64,000 bases of DNA from Paenibacillus sp. FSL R5-0490 (GTDB lineage Bacteria > Bacillota > Bacilli > Bacillales > Cytobacillaceae). The notes beneath the pieces were generated by a model. That model was given only the letters and a program-made list of their open reading frames with translations. It was not told where the DNA came from and did not search any database. The position numbers and the translations under genes were made by a program. Positions 1-7,762 of the stretch are shown in pieces. Location of the stretch: assembly GCF_001956215.1 (NCBI RefSeq), contig NZ_MRTQ01000004.1:146281-210280 (forward strand), in the 5' to 3' direction. Each line of letters starts with the position of its first letter. Position 1 is the first letter of the stretch.

Positions 1-515
1 TAGACGGACAATTTCCGATGATCGCTGCCCGGCATGGACTCAAAGTCCACCGGATTGGCAAAACGGCAGATGTTCTGCATGGTGAAGGACCTGCAGAACC
101 AATTGTCGATACTGAAAAAGTATTACAAGCTTTGGAGAGTGCTTATTTAGAAGAAAAAGAGGATGCGGCATTTCTGGTAAATGTACAGGAGACCGATTTG
201 GCAGGCCATGCGGAAGATACAGAATGGTATGCGAGTCTGCTCAATACAACCGATCAGTGGCTCGCGGAATTCCTTCCCAAGATGGAAGAGGACGACCTGA
301 TCATGATCATGGCCGACCATGGCAACGACCCGACCATCGGCCATTCCAACCATACGAGAGAATACGTTCCAATACTCGCTGCAGGGAAACGGGTAAAACC
401 GGTTAACCTCGGAAAACGCAATTCGATGGCAGACGTTGGGGCGACATTCAGCGAATTTTTTGGACTGCCAGCCACTGAGGAAGGCGAGAGTTTTTTGGAG
501 ATAATGATAGATTAG
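1..515 (+). CDS. Phosphopentomutase-family metalloenzyme, C-terminal part (5' end outside window)
   Basis: The reading frame is open to the first base of the window, so only the C-terminal 170 or so residues are present and the ATG at 18 is internal. The segment contains MADHGNDPT followed by NHTREYVPIL, which is the metal-binding C-terminal signature of the DeoB branch of the alkaline phosphatase superfamily (Asp, His and a second His binding two Mn ions). DeoB interconverts ribose-1-phosphate and ribose-5-phosphate. The spacing between the two motifs (IGHS instead of the usual GTD-type linker) differs from what I remember of canonical DeoB, so a YhfW-like paralogue is possible. The stop codon is followed by a T-rich stretch, but I see no convincing terminator. 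Confidence 0.8.
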   Translation, partial: DGQFPMIAARHGLKVHRIGKTADVLHGEGPAEPIVDTEKVLQALESAYLEEKEDAAFLVNVQETDLAGHAEDTEWYASLLNTTDQWLAEFLPKMEEDDLIMIMADHGNDPTIGHSNHTREYVPILAAGKRVKPVNLGKRNSMADVGATFSEFFGLPATEEGESFLEIMID

Positions 516-636
516 GAGAGATGCTGGAGCCAGATGGTTTCAGTATTTTTTTGTATTTCCTGATTTTTCTAGTAATATTTAACCGGGTAAAAAGATATAA
601 TCCATATATGAAATATTTACTAATGGAGTGAAATAT

Positions 637-2373
637 ATGAAAAAGCTCAGCACTAGAATAGCATTGGTTATGGCTCTTGGCATGGCAATTGTTTTACTCG
701 GCAATATTGCTATGCTCTACTTAAGCACGAAAAATTCAGTAGAGTCCTCTATTGAAAATTTTAGTTTAAGAATTGCAGACAATATTTCCTCAAAAATGGA
801 AACAGAGAAGTATGAGGATTTTTTGAAGAATCCCGATCAGTCTGAGGCTTACTGGGACCTTCGGGAACAGCTGAATGATTTTCGGGAGAAAACGGGTGCG
901 TTTTACGTTTATACTCTAATGGCTGATTCCGAGAAGAAAGAACTCTTTATAATGGTTGATGGCCTGCCGAAGGACTCCGATATTGCTGCAGACATTAAAA
1001 CACCGACAACGGCTACAACATATAAAGATATTTCTCCTGTCCTGGATGGAAAATCCTCAAGCTCACCAATCGTTCATGATCCGGAATATGGCGATTATCT
1101 TTCAGCTTTTGTGCCAATTAAAAACGATGGCAAAGTAATCGGGATTCTGGGTGTAGACATCAATGCAGAGAATGTTAACAGCATTTCAGATCAAGTACTC
1201 CTGGAAGTGCTGCCGATGAACCTGGTGATAAATATACTGTTAATCCTTGCCGTGGTGACCATTCTGGCCTGGTTCGTCAAAAGAAGACTGCACCCGCTGC
1301 AAAGCATCAGTTCGGCCGCTCAATTAATGGCTGATGGCGATCTTCGCGGAGCAGAAGAGAAGGCAAGTTCGATTAAAATAAAAGGAAATGACGAAATTAG
1401 ACATGTGACAGAGTCTTTCAAAAAAATGACACAGTCTACGAAGGAGATGGTTAAAGACATAAAATTATCTTCAGAAGCACTCCTGGTTTCTTCAGGGAAA
1501 ATAGAAAACAAGGTGGAAGAAATCAGTCAGGCCAGCAGCCTGATTGTCAGAGGGATTCAGGAAGTGGCAGGGGCTACTGATACACAGCTGATCAGAAGCG
1601 AGGAATCTGCCAAAGCAATCGAAGAAATGGCTATAGGCATTCAGCGTATTGCAGAAGCTTCGACAGATGTGAGCGAACAATCCAATACAGTTACACAGCA
1701 GGTAAAAGAAGGATTTGATGAGGTTCAATCCATCATCCGGCAGATTAATGAGATTAAAAAGACTGTAAATGACTCATCTCAATTTATAGAAGAGCTGGGT
1801 ACGCAGGCTATTGAAATTGAAGATATCGTGAACCTGATATCCGGTATAGCGGAGCAAACCAATCTGCTTGCATTAAATGCAGCCATTGAAGCAGCAAGGG
1901 CAGGCGAACATGGCAAAGGCTTCGCGGTGGTATCCCAGGAGGTTAAAAAGCTGGCAGAAGGTTCAAAAGCATCAGCTGGACAAATTGCCGAAAAGTTAAA
2001 TCACTTTAGATCGTCTATTGAACAGGCAGTCGGAAATATGCATGCGAGCTCAGGAAAAGTGGAAGAAGGCACTGTTCTGGTTAATAGCGCCGGCGAGAAA
2101 TTCAACCAGATTCTGCATGCGGTTGAAGGGGTTACCGGGGAAATCCAGGAGGTTTCTGCTGTAACAGAAGAGCTCTCAGCCGGATCGGAAGAGATTTCTG
2201 CATCCATTGATGAATTTGCCGGTCTATCTAAAGACACTGCACAAGTTTCCCGCCAGGTCGCTGCCTCAACAGACCAGCAGGAGAATGCGGTAGAAAAGAT
2301 TTCAGAGCTGACTCTTCAGCTTAGCAGTCTTTCTAAACAGCTGGAACAGTCGGTGGAGAAGTTTAAATTATAA
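637..2373 (+). CDS. Methyl-accepting chemotaxis protein, Cache-type sensor
   Basis: Membrane chemoreceptor that signals to CheA through CheW. Residues 5-28 form a first membrane helix, about 30-185 an extracellular sensor region of Cache type, about 190-210 a second helix ending in VKRRLHP, then a HAMP region and a long methyl-accepting coiled coil. The signalling hairpin tip is plain: [20 protein letters not shown] and then [11 protein letters not shown]. The frame opens at a GTG at 628, but GGAGTG at 625-630 lies six bases before the ATG at 637, which is therefore preferred. A TATAAT at 596-601 may be a -10 box, though no good -35 is visible. A hairpin terminator follows, so the gene is probably monocistronic. 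The ligand cannot be inferred. Confidence 0.93.
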   Translation: MKKLSTRIALVMALGMAIVLLGNIAMLYLSTKNSVESSIENFSLRIADNISSKMETEKYEDFLKNPDQSEAYWDLREQLNDFREKTGAFYVYTLMADSEKKELFIMVDGLPKDSDIAADIKTPTTATTYKDISPVLDGKSSSSPIVHDPEYGDYLSAFVPIKNDGKVIGILGVDINAENVNSISDQVLLEVLPMNLVINILLILAVVTILAWFVKRRLHPLQSISSAAQLMADGDLRGAEEKASSIKIKGNDEIRHVTESFKKMTQSTKEMVKDIKLSSEALLVSSGKIENKVEEISQASSLIVRGIQEVAGATDTQLIRSEESAKAIEEMAIGIQRIAEASTDVSEQSNTVTQQVKEGFDEVQSIIRQINEIKKTVNDSSQFIEELGTQAIEIEDIVNLISGIAEQTNLLALNAAIEAARAGEHGKGFAVVSQEVKKLAEGSKASAGQIAEKLNHFRSSIEQAVGNMHASSGKVEEGTVLVNSAGEKFNQILHAVEGVTGEIQEVSAVTEELSAGSEEISASIDEFAGLSKDTAQVSRQVAASTDQQENAVEKISELTLQLSSLSKQLEQSVEKFKL

Positions 2374-2379
2374 ATTGGG

Positions 2380-2411
2380 AGCCGTTCTCTATAGAGAGCG
2401 GCTTTTCTTTT
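2380..2411 (+). terminator. Rho-independent terminator after chemoreceptor gene
   Basis: AGCCGTTCTCT pairs with AGAGAGCGGCT around a tight turn (one G-U pair), followed by a T-rich tract. It lies directly after the stop codon at 2373. Confidence 0.8.
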
Positions 2412-2559
2412 CTACACCTATCCCTTGGTCCTATCCGGAAAATTAAACCATTTGATCGAGTTTTTTAACTAATCCTATAGGGAAACAAGCAAAGGTGAAC
2501 ATATGACTTTAATAAAAGGAGGGCAATTGTTTAAAAAAAACATAAAGAGGAGTGTCCAA

Positions 2560-3177
2560 GTGAATTACATAAAGTGGATTGCGGCAGCAGCCGCAATGGT
2601 ATTTGTGCTGAGTTTCAGCCAGCCGAAGGCAGATGCTGCAGTTTTAAAGAATGGCTCAGCAGGCCCGGAGGTTACATATATTCAATCAGCATTACAAAAG
2701 CTTGGTTATTTTAACACAGACCATACAGGGTATTATGGAATGGTAACAGAGAACGCCGTTAGAAACTTTCAATATGATTTCGGTTTAGCAGCTGATGGCA
2801 TTGTAGGAGTTAACACAGCAGAAATGCTTAGGAATGTAGACATGCTGGCCCATGTGGTTTATGGGGAAGCGCGCGGAGAAAGCTATGAAGGCCAGGTAGC
2901 AGTTGCCGCTGTCATTCTCAATCGCATGGAGTCAAATGAGTTTCCTAATACTCTCTCCAATGTCATTTTCCAAAAGAATGCCATTACAGCTGTGAATGAC
3001 GGCCAGTACTGGCTGCAGCCTGATACCACAGCTTATCAGGCGGTAAGAGATGCCTTTGATGGATGGGATCCCACCGGTGGCGCCGTCTATTATTACAATC
3101 CTTATACAGCTGCAGATCAATGGATATTTACTAGAACAGTCATTAAACAAATCGGCAATCACAATTTTGCCTATTAA
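2560..3177 (+). CDS. SleB-type spore cortex/cell-wall hydrolase with peptidoglycan-binding domain
   Basis: Secreted lytic transglycosylase-type enzyme of the SleB/CwlJ (Hydrolase_2) family, which degrades muramic-lactam cortex peptidoglycan during germination. After a signal peptide (hydrophobic stretch ending near ADAA) come a PG_binding_1 repeat (GPEVTYIQSALQKLGYF, then AVRNFQ and GLAADGIVG) and the catalytic domain, which starts VVYGEARGESYEGQVAVAAV. The Glu in GEARGE is the expected catalytic residue. The domain ends with the ALYYFNP-like AVYYYNP and the IG-H-F terminus seen in SleB. The linker between domains is much shorter than in B. subtilis SleB. An upstream ATG at 2503 is in frame, but AGAGGAG at 2546-2552 sits seven bases before the GTG at 2560 and gives a normal signal peptide, so 2560 is preferred. 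Confidence 0.85.
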   Translation: MNYIKWIAAAAAMVFVLSFSQPKADAAVLKNGSAGPEVTYIQSALQKLGYFNTDHTGYYGMVTENAVRNFQYDFGLAADGIVGVNTAEMLRNVDMLAHVVYGEARGESYEGQVAVAAVILNRMESNEFPNTLSNVIFQKNAITAVNDGQYWLQPDTTAYQAVRDAFDGWDPTGGAVYYYNPYTAADQWIFTRTVIKQIGNHNFAY

Positions 3178-3184
3178 AACATGG

Positions 3185-3217
3185 GGCACCTTACCTGTAC
3201 AAGCAGGAAAAGGTGCC
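3185..3217 (+). terminator. Strong hairpin after the SleB-like gene
   Basis: GGCACCTT and AAGGTGCC form perfect arms, and inside them CCTG pairs with CAGG. There is no long T tract after it, so it may be an inefficient terminator or an mRNA 3'-stabilising hairpin. Confidence 0.55.
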
Positions 3218-3377
3218 ATATTTGGTTCTGATGGAAAATTCGAATGAAAGTCTGGTAATTTATATTACAAAACTATTAAAATCCATTTAATTTGTAACAA
3301 AAAAAGAGTTTTACTGAAATCTATCTGTTATCTAACGGTGTTAATATGTTCCTATCAAGGGACATAAAGGAGATATC

Positions 3378-3947
3378 ATGAAGAAATTAGTAATCTATTT
3401 AGTAACAGCTGTTTTTCTATCGTTTGGATTTTCCAATGTCACTTCAGCCGCCGGAAATACACATACTGTGAAACAAGGAGATACGCTTTGGGCCATCTCT
3501 AAAAAATATAGCGTAACAGTACAGCAAATTAAATCATGGAATAAATTAACTTCAGATAAAATCAAACCTAAGCAAGTTTTAAAGGTTACCGGAGCTTCAG
3601 CAAAAGCTGCAGCACCTAAAAAGACAGCTGTAAAGGCTGCATCATCAACGAAAGCTTATAAAGAAATTAAAGTGAATGCAACTGCCTATACTGCCAGCTG
3701 CAAGGGCTGCAGCGGCATAACCTATACAGGAATCAATCTGAAAAAGAACCCGAACGCCAAGGTTATTTCAGTCGATCCAAAAATCATTCCTCTGGGATCT
3801 AAAGTATTTGTTCCTGGTTATGGAGAAGCCATTGCAGGTGACAAAGGCTCTGCGGTAAGAGGAAATAAAATAGACGTCTTTATTCCAAATAAACAGCGTG
3901 CACTCCAGTGGGGCAGCAAGACAATAACGATAAAAGTATATAAATAA
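3378..3947 (+). CDS. LysM and 3D-domain secreted cell-wall protein (YocH-like)
   Basis: Exported wall-associated protein of 189 residues. It has a signal peptide (1-25), one LysM domain (HTVKQGDTLWAISKKYSV through KPKQVLKV, about 29-72) that binds peptidoglycan, an Ala/Lys/Thr-rich linker, and a C-terminal 3D domain (about 95-189) with the three conserved aspartates in VDPKIIPLG, AGDKGSAVRG and KIDVF. The 3D fold resembles MltA-type lytic transglycosylases. B. subtilis YocH has two LysM domains; this one has one. AAGGAG lies before the ATG. Two TGTTA(A/T) half-sites lie upstream near 3327 and 3341, but their spacing does not fit the WalR consensus, so control by WalR is not claimed. A terminator follows. 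Confidence 0.9.
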   Translation: MKKLVIYLVTAVFLSFGFSNVTSAAGNTHTVKQGDTLWAISKKYSVTVQQIKSWNKLTSDKIKPKQVLKVTGASAKAAAPKKTAVKAASSTKAYKEIKVNATAYTASCKGCSGITYTGINLKKNPNAKVISVDPKIIPLGSKVFVPGYGEAIAGDKGSAVRGNKIDVFIPNKQRALQWGSKTITIKVYK

Positions 3948-3955
3948 TAGAGTGA

Positions 3956-3988
3956 GAGAATCTTCCTGGTGGAGGTTCTTTTTTTTAT
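3956..3988 (+). terminator. Terminator with repeated AGAATCTTCCTGGT stem
   Basis: AGAATCTTCC, loop TGGT, GGAGGTTCT, then eight T. The same stem-loop recurs at 7381 (perfectly paired) and, without the T tract, near 7517, so this terminator belongs to a small repeated family in the window. Confidence 0.75.
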
Positions 3989-4151
3989 TTTGGTAAAATG
4001 CCATCTATCTGTCTAGAGTGTATTGGGGTATTTTTAACTATGTATATACTAATATTGGATAAAATGTAATATTTATATACCATTAAACAAGTCGATCTGT
4101 TAATATAAATTATATTTGCAAATTTGGATCAAAGTCAGGAGACTATGAACA

Positions 4152-4853
4152 ATGAATTATAATGGGTATGAAAATGTACATTCCAATGGAAAGGTGAAGG
4201 ATCCTCATAAACCAGTAAAGGATTCCTATGGCACCAATATTCCATCCTCCAGCATTAATGAAGCAGGCTTGGTAATCCAGCCTGGAAGCGCATTGGATAA
4301 CGATTGGGATATAGATGATGACGACGATGCAAGTTACCCTGTCAATGTCGCACCTACCCCTGTATCAATAAAAATTATAATTGCATTTGTACTTATCCCT
4401 GTTATTCTGCATCGCCTTTTTGATGCATTAATTCCGCTGATGCAAACTTTGCTGGTACCGGTACTTATTATATTGTTTGGCATTACATTCATCATGCCTC
4501 ATGTAAAAAAAGAAATGGCTGGTTGTAAACCAGAGCATGAGCACTATGATAAGAAGAAGAAAAAATATCGAAACATATGGGGCATAAATGTATTGTTTGC
4601 TTTTGCAGCAAGTTATCCTGCGGTGTCTCCTGTTTTGTATGCATGGACAGAGTCTGTGGCTGATTTGTTTGCAGGGAATAAAAGCGTCCTGGTTAGTGTG
4701 TTCGCAGTAGTTCTATTAGTCCTTTTATATTTTATTCGTTTTTTAGCTGCGATGTTAATAATTCCATTCATTCAGCAGCTTCTTTGGAGGTTTGCGGGAA
4801 AGTTTTTTGAAAATCAAACAGCCATTAACTTAGCAAAAAGATATATGAATTAA
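4152..4853 (+). CDS. Membrane protein of unknown function
   Basis: I do not recognise this 233-residue protein. The first 75 residues are polar and end in an acidic run (DNDWDIDDDDDAS). Four hydrophobic stretches follow, at roughly 76-98, 100-115, 145-165 and 178-205. Between the second and third lies a lysine-rich loop (HYDKKKKKYRNIW). There is no signal peptide, so the acidic N-terminus is probably cytoplasmic. AGGAG stands ten bases before the ATG. It is flanked by terminators on both sides and is probably a single-gene unit. Confidence 0.75.
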   Translation: MNYNGYENVHSNGKVKDPHKPVKDSYGTNIPSSSINEAGLVIQPGSALDNDWDIDDDDDASYPVNVAPTPVSIKIIIAFVLIPVILHRLFDALIPLMQTLLVPVLIILFGITFIMPHVKKEMAGCKPEHEHYDKKKKKYRNIWGINVLFAFAASYPAVSPVLYAWTESVADLFAGNKSVLVSVFAVVLLVLLYFIRFLAAMLIIPFIQQLLWRFAGKFFENQTAINLAKRYMN

Positions 4854-4881
4854 TTTATTATGATGTTGATATAAAGCAGCT

Positions 4882-4915
4882 AAAAGCCCCTCCGTCTGGA
4901 AGGGCTTTTGTTTTA
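4882..4915 (+). terminator. Terminator after membrane protein gene
   Basis: AAAAGCCCCTCC, loop GTCT, GGAAGGGCTTTT with one unpaired base, followed by GTTTT. It could also act on the convergent lipoprotein gene. Confidence 0.8.
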
Positions 4916-4979
4916 TCATTAATAGGCTTATGGAGGCTGCCATTTGTCATAATCGAGAACGGAATGTCAGCCCCTTTTT

Positions 4980-5903
4980 TTACTCTTCTTTCACTATCCA
5001 GCCATTTTCCACGCCTGCATGGAAATTACCGTCTGCATAGGCTGTGAATAAGGTAATGACAGAAGGGTCTTCGGCTTTAGTCTGGTAAATTAGCAGCTGT
5101 TCTTTTTCGGGAAGGTAGATATAATTTGCGTCTTCACTTGTATATCGCTCCCCTGATAGCTTCTCCGCTTCAGGGAGGAAAACATCAGCAGGTGCTTCTG
5201 TGTGGACAGAGTCTGGCTGATTGTTGCTGTAAGAGATAAACAGCTTCTTATCTTCATAATTCTGAATCCATTCATAAAAACCTTCTTCATCCGGACCTTC
5301 ATATGCAGGGTTTCCATGCATCTCTTTTACAGTCGATGGCGTGTCCCACATTGAAATGCCCCGCACTAAAAATTGACCATTCTTAATCTCTAACAGAGGC
5401 TGCTCTTTCAGGCTATCGGCCTTAATATAATTCCCATCCAAGTAGACCTGCGGCGTATGGCAGGCACCGTTTGCTGCTGTAATAGTAATGATGTTTCCGT
5501 TTCGCTCCATCTTACCGCCGCAGTCTTCTGAGAGTTCATTCGTATACGTAATGGTATTTCCGCTGATCATGCCCGTGCCCTCCATCACGTTTGCGTAGGA
5601 ACTCCCATTTACTGAATTAATGACAGAGCCGCCAAGATGATAGCGGATGGTTTCTTCGTCCACTTTTTCAATCTTAAGGCTTCCAAGGTTATCATCGCTC
5701 AGGAATACCCACTCTCCAGTCCAGTCGAAAGCTTCCTCTGTTTCTTCCTCTTCCTGCTGGGGATTCTCTGCTGATTGCTGAGCGCTTGCTGGGCTCTTTT
5801 CATTATTTGCCGATATCTCTTTTGCAGGGTCGGCTGCCGGCTTGCTTTCACAGCCGGCTACAATAGCAAGAAATGATAAAAATAATAAAACAAATTTTCC
5901 CAT
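4980..5903 (-). CDS. Lipoprotein of unknown function
   Basis: A 307-residue lipoprotein. The signal peptide ends in the lipobox AIVAGC, so Cys18 should be lipidated and the protein anchored outside the membrane. A linker rich in Glu, Gln, Ser and Ala (about 20-58) is followed by a lipocalin-like beta-rich segment beginning WTGEWVFLSDDNLGSLKI and containing two cysteines that could form a disulphide (SEDCGG and NGACHT). The C-terminal half has WDTPSTVKEMHGNPAYEGP, which resembles the signature of small SH3-like or SmpA/OmlA-like beta domains. I cannot assign a function. GAGGAG lies ten bases before the start. It converges with the preceding gene. Confidence 0.75.
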   Translation of the reverse strand: MGKFVLLFLSFLAIVAGCESKPAADPAKEISANNEKSPASAQQSAENPQQEEEETEEAFDWTGEWVFLSDDNLGSLKIEKVDEETIRYHLGGSVINSVNGSSYANVMEGTGMISGNTITYTNELSEDCGGKMERNGNIITITAANGACHTPQVYLDGNYIKADSLKEQPLLEIKNGQFLVRGISMWDTPSTVKEMHGNPAYEGPDEEGFYEWIQNYEDKKLFISYSNNQPDSVHTEAPADVFLPEAEKLSGERYTSEDANYIYLPEKEQLLIYQTKAEDPSVITLFTAYADGNFHAGVENGWIVKEE

Positions 5904-6058
5904 AGTCTGGATGCTCCTCTATTAAAATACAAATATAGTCATAATTACCTGAAGATATTATACTATAGTAAATGGTAAATAATACATTTTAATAAGGATG
6001 AAAATTTTTTGCTCTTTTTCCGCTGCTCATTCGTTTAGAAGAAAAAGGGGAGATGAAT

Positions 6059-7363
6059 GTGAAGACAAAGGATTGCCCGCGCTGCGGAAGTGCGGTTATA
6101 GAAGATGCATGGGAAAGCCTGGAGGATACAGAAGATGGCGGAGTGATTCTTGATGGATTTCCCGCATATGTGTGCCGCGGGAAGTGCGGGTATGTGAAGC
6201 GGATTGAAGACATACCCGCAGTTATTGCACAGCAGGGGGACGATCGGCTTTTATTGCTTTACCCAAATGAACAAGGCAGAATTTTAGATATCGGAGAGTC
6301 TGTCATTTGGCCGCCGATGCACTATCAATCTATCCTTGGAAGAGGATATTGGGAGGATTATATGGGAAATCACGATGTAGAGATGCTGCTTGAAAATGCT
6401 CGTGACAGCCGGGCAGTGTTTAAGGATGTGCCGAATATATTTGATTATGCCACCAGTGAGCTTTCACAGGATGCTTTTTTATGCTGGCTTATGGCCTGGA
6501 GTGAATCGGCATATCGATCACTGGACAGTTCGTTATATGAAGCTGCCAATCAGTTTTTGGCAGCAATTTTTAATTTGCACGGGCTGCCAGCTCCGGTGAT
6601 TGATTCGATAGAGATCAAACGCCAGTTTAAATCTCTCGACATTTTGACGATCGTAAATGATACATACGCTATTTTAATAGAGGATAAAACATTTACGAAA
6701 AACCACTCAGATCAGCTCTATCGATACCGAAAGTCGGTTGAGAGAGAAAATCCTGATCTCATCCAATTGCCGATCTATTATAAAATTGCTGACCAAAGCC
6801 ATTATAGATCCATTGATAAGGCAGGCTATAAGCCCTTCAAACGAACTATGATGCTTGAGATTTTGCAGGAGGGGAAGGAAAATGGTGTGCAGCATCCGCT
6901 ATTTCTTGATTATCTGACCCATCTGCAAAAGATAGAAGAAAGTGTGGCGTCTTTTAAAACAAAGGCTTTAGCCGAATGGGACCATTATGCCTGGCAGGGA
7001 TTCTATCAGGAACTGCAAAAAGAAATTAACGGAGATTGGGGATATGTTTCAAATCCGGCTGGCGGGTTTTGGGCATTCTGGTGGGCTTCTGCAGTCAACA
7101 AACCGTATTTCCTGCAGCTTGAACAGGAGCGCCTTTGCGTAAAAATTAGCCCTGACGAAGGCGAAGATAAGCGCAGCGTTCGAAAAGAAGCCATGAATGC
7201 GATTCTTCTGGAATCAGACAAATCTGGCCTTAATCTGCAAAAGCCAGCAAGAACGCGGATCGGGAAGGTTATGACAATTGCGCAGCGTCTGGACTATATT
7301 CAATTGAATAGTGACGGCACTGTTGATATGAAACGAACCATTGACCTATTAAAGAGATATTAA
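6059..7363 (+). CDS. Zinc-ribbon PD-(D/E)XK nuclease-family protein
   Basis: About 434 residues. The N-terminus carries a zinc-ribbon pattern, CPRCG and about 30 residues later CRGKCG. After a linker comes NIFDYATSELSQDAFLCWL, the hallmark N-terminal helix of PDDEXK_4-type nucleases, and then SLDILTIVNDTYAILIEDKT, giving the Asp and the Glu-x-Lys of the PD-(D/E)XK core (near residue 210). The C-terminal part (GFWAFWWAS and the following strands) matches the usual extension of this family. Members are often solitary proteins suspected of a role in DNA restriction or defence. The ATG at 6053 touches the Shine-Dalgarno AGGGGAG (6046-6052), so the in-frame GTG at 6059, six bases further on, is the better start. 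It has no partner gene and ends in a terminator. Confidence 0.8.
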   Translation: MKTKDCPRCGSAVIEDAWESLEDTEDGGVILDGFPAYVCRGKCGYVKRIEDIPAVIAQQGDDRLLLLYPNEQGRILDIGESVIWPPMHYQSILGRGYWEDYMGNHDVEMLLENARDSRAVFKDVPNIFDYATSELSQDAFLCWLMAWSESAYRSLDSSLYEAANQFLAAIFNLHGLPAPVIDSIEIKRQFKSLDILTIVNDTYAILIEDKTFTKNHSDQLYRYRKSVERENPDLIQLPIYYKIADQSHYRSIDKAGYKPFKRTMMLEILQEGKENGVQHPLFLDYLTHLQKIEESVASFKTKALAEWDHYAWQGFYQELQKEINGDWGYVSNPAGGFWAFWWASAVNKPYFLQLEQERLCVKISPDEGEDKRSVRKEAMNAILLESDKSGLNLQKPARTRIGKVMTIAQRLDYIQLNSDGTVDMKRTIDLLKRY

Positions 7364-7379
7364 CCTGTCCGTGTTTGGG

Positions 7380-7410
7380 GGAATCTTCCTGGTGAAGATT
7401 CTCTTTTTTT
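7380..7410 (+). terminator. Terminator after the nuclease gene
   Basis: GAATCTTC and GAAGATTC form perfect arms around CTGGT, followed by CTCTTTTTTT. It is nearly the same element as at 3956, and repeat array 1 begins 16 bases further on. Confidence 0.85.
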
Positions 7411-7424
7411 GTATTTTGTGAACG

Positions 7425-7495
7425 CTGCCAATAGCAGGAGGAGACTTGCAAATAGAACAGAAAATTTGCAAATAGCTCCAGCAATTAGCAAATAG
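7425..7495 (+). repeat. TGCAAATAG array 1a, four boxes
   Basis: Boxes end at 7434, 7455, 7475 and 7495, a spacing of 21, 20 and 20 bp. The first reads TGCCAATAG and the last TAGCAAATAG; the two middle ones are exact. Spacers of about 11 bp are unrelated. The array is preceded by TTGTGAACGC, the leader motif also found before arrays 1b and 4. Confidence 0.85.
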
Positions 7496-7558
7496 AATCC
7501 TTCTCCCCGTGCGAGGGAGAGAATCTTCCTGCGTGGGAAGGTTGCTAGTTTACTTAAT

Positions 7559-7700
7559 TGTGAACTCTGCAAATAGAAATGAGATATCTGCAAATAGAAC
7601 AGCAAACTTGCAAATAGAACCAAAATCCTGCAAATAGGCGACGAAATCCTGCAAATAGAACCCATCAATTCACAAATAGCTCCAGCAAATCTGCAAATAG
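7559..7700 (+). repeat. TGCAAATAG array 1b, seven boxes
   Basis: Boxes end at 7576, 7597, 7617, 7637, 7658, 7679 and 7700, spacing 21, 20, 20, 21, 21, 21. Six are exact and one reads CACAAATAG. The leader is AATTGTGAACTC. Arrays 1a and 1b are separated by 60 bp holding a hairpin AATCTTCC/GGAAGGTT (about 7520-7542), a copy of the terminator stem at 7381 without its T tract. The arrays fill the space between two convergent genes. Confidence 0.88.
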
Positions 7701-7723
7701 AACCCCTCTCCCCGCGCCAATCC

Positions 7724-7757
7724 AAAAAAAAAAGCCCATCCCTATCCCGGAATGGGC
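7724..7757 (-). terminator. Terminator of the PAS-GGDEF-EAL gene
   Basis: On the minus strand GCCCATTCC and GGATGGGC flank a short loop and are followed by ten T. Confidence 0.85.
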
Positions 7758-7762
7758 CAGAA

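Noticed and set aside
2380..2500. Second promoter or small RNA after the first chemoreceptor
   Set aside because: Only a terminator and AT-rich sequence were seen; no -35/-10 pair good enough.
3290..3345. WalR boxes upstream of the LysM-3D gene
   Set aside because: TGTAAC and TGTTA-type half-sites exist, but none are spaced by the five bases required between direct repeats.
7425..7700. CRISPR array
   Set aside because: Repeats are only nine bases and spacers 11-12 bp, no cas genes are present, and period alternates between 20 and 21.
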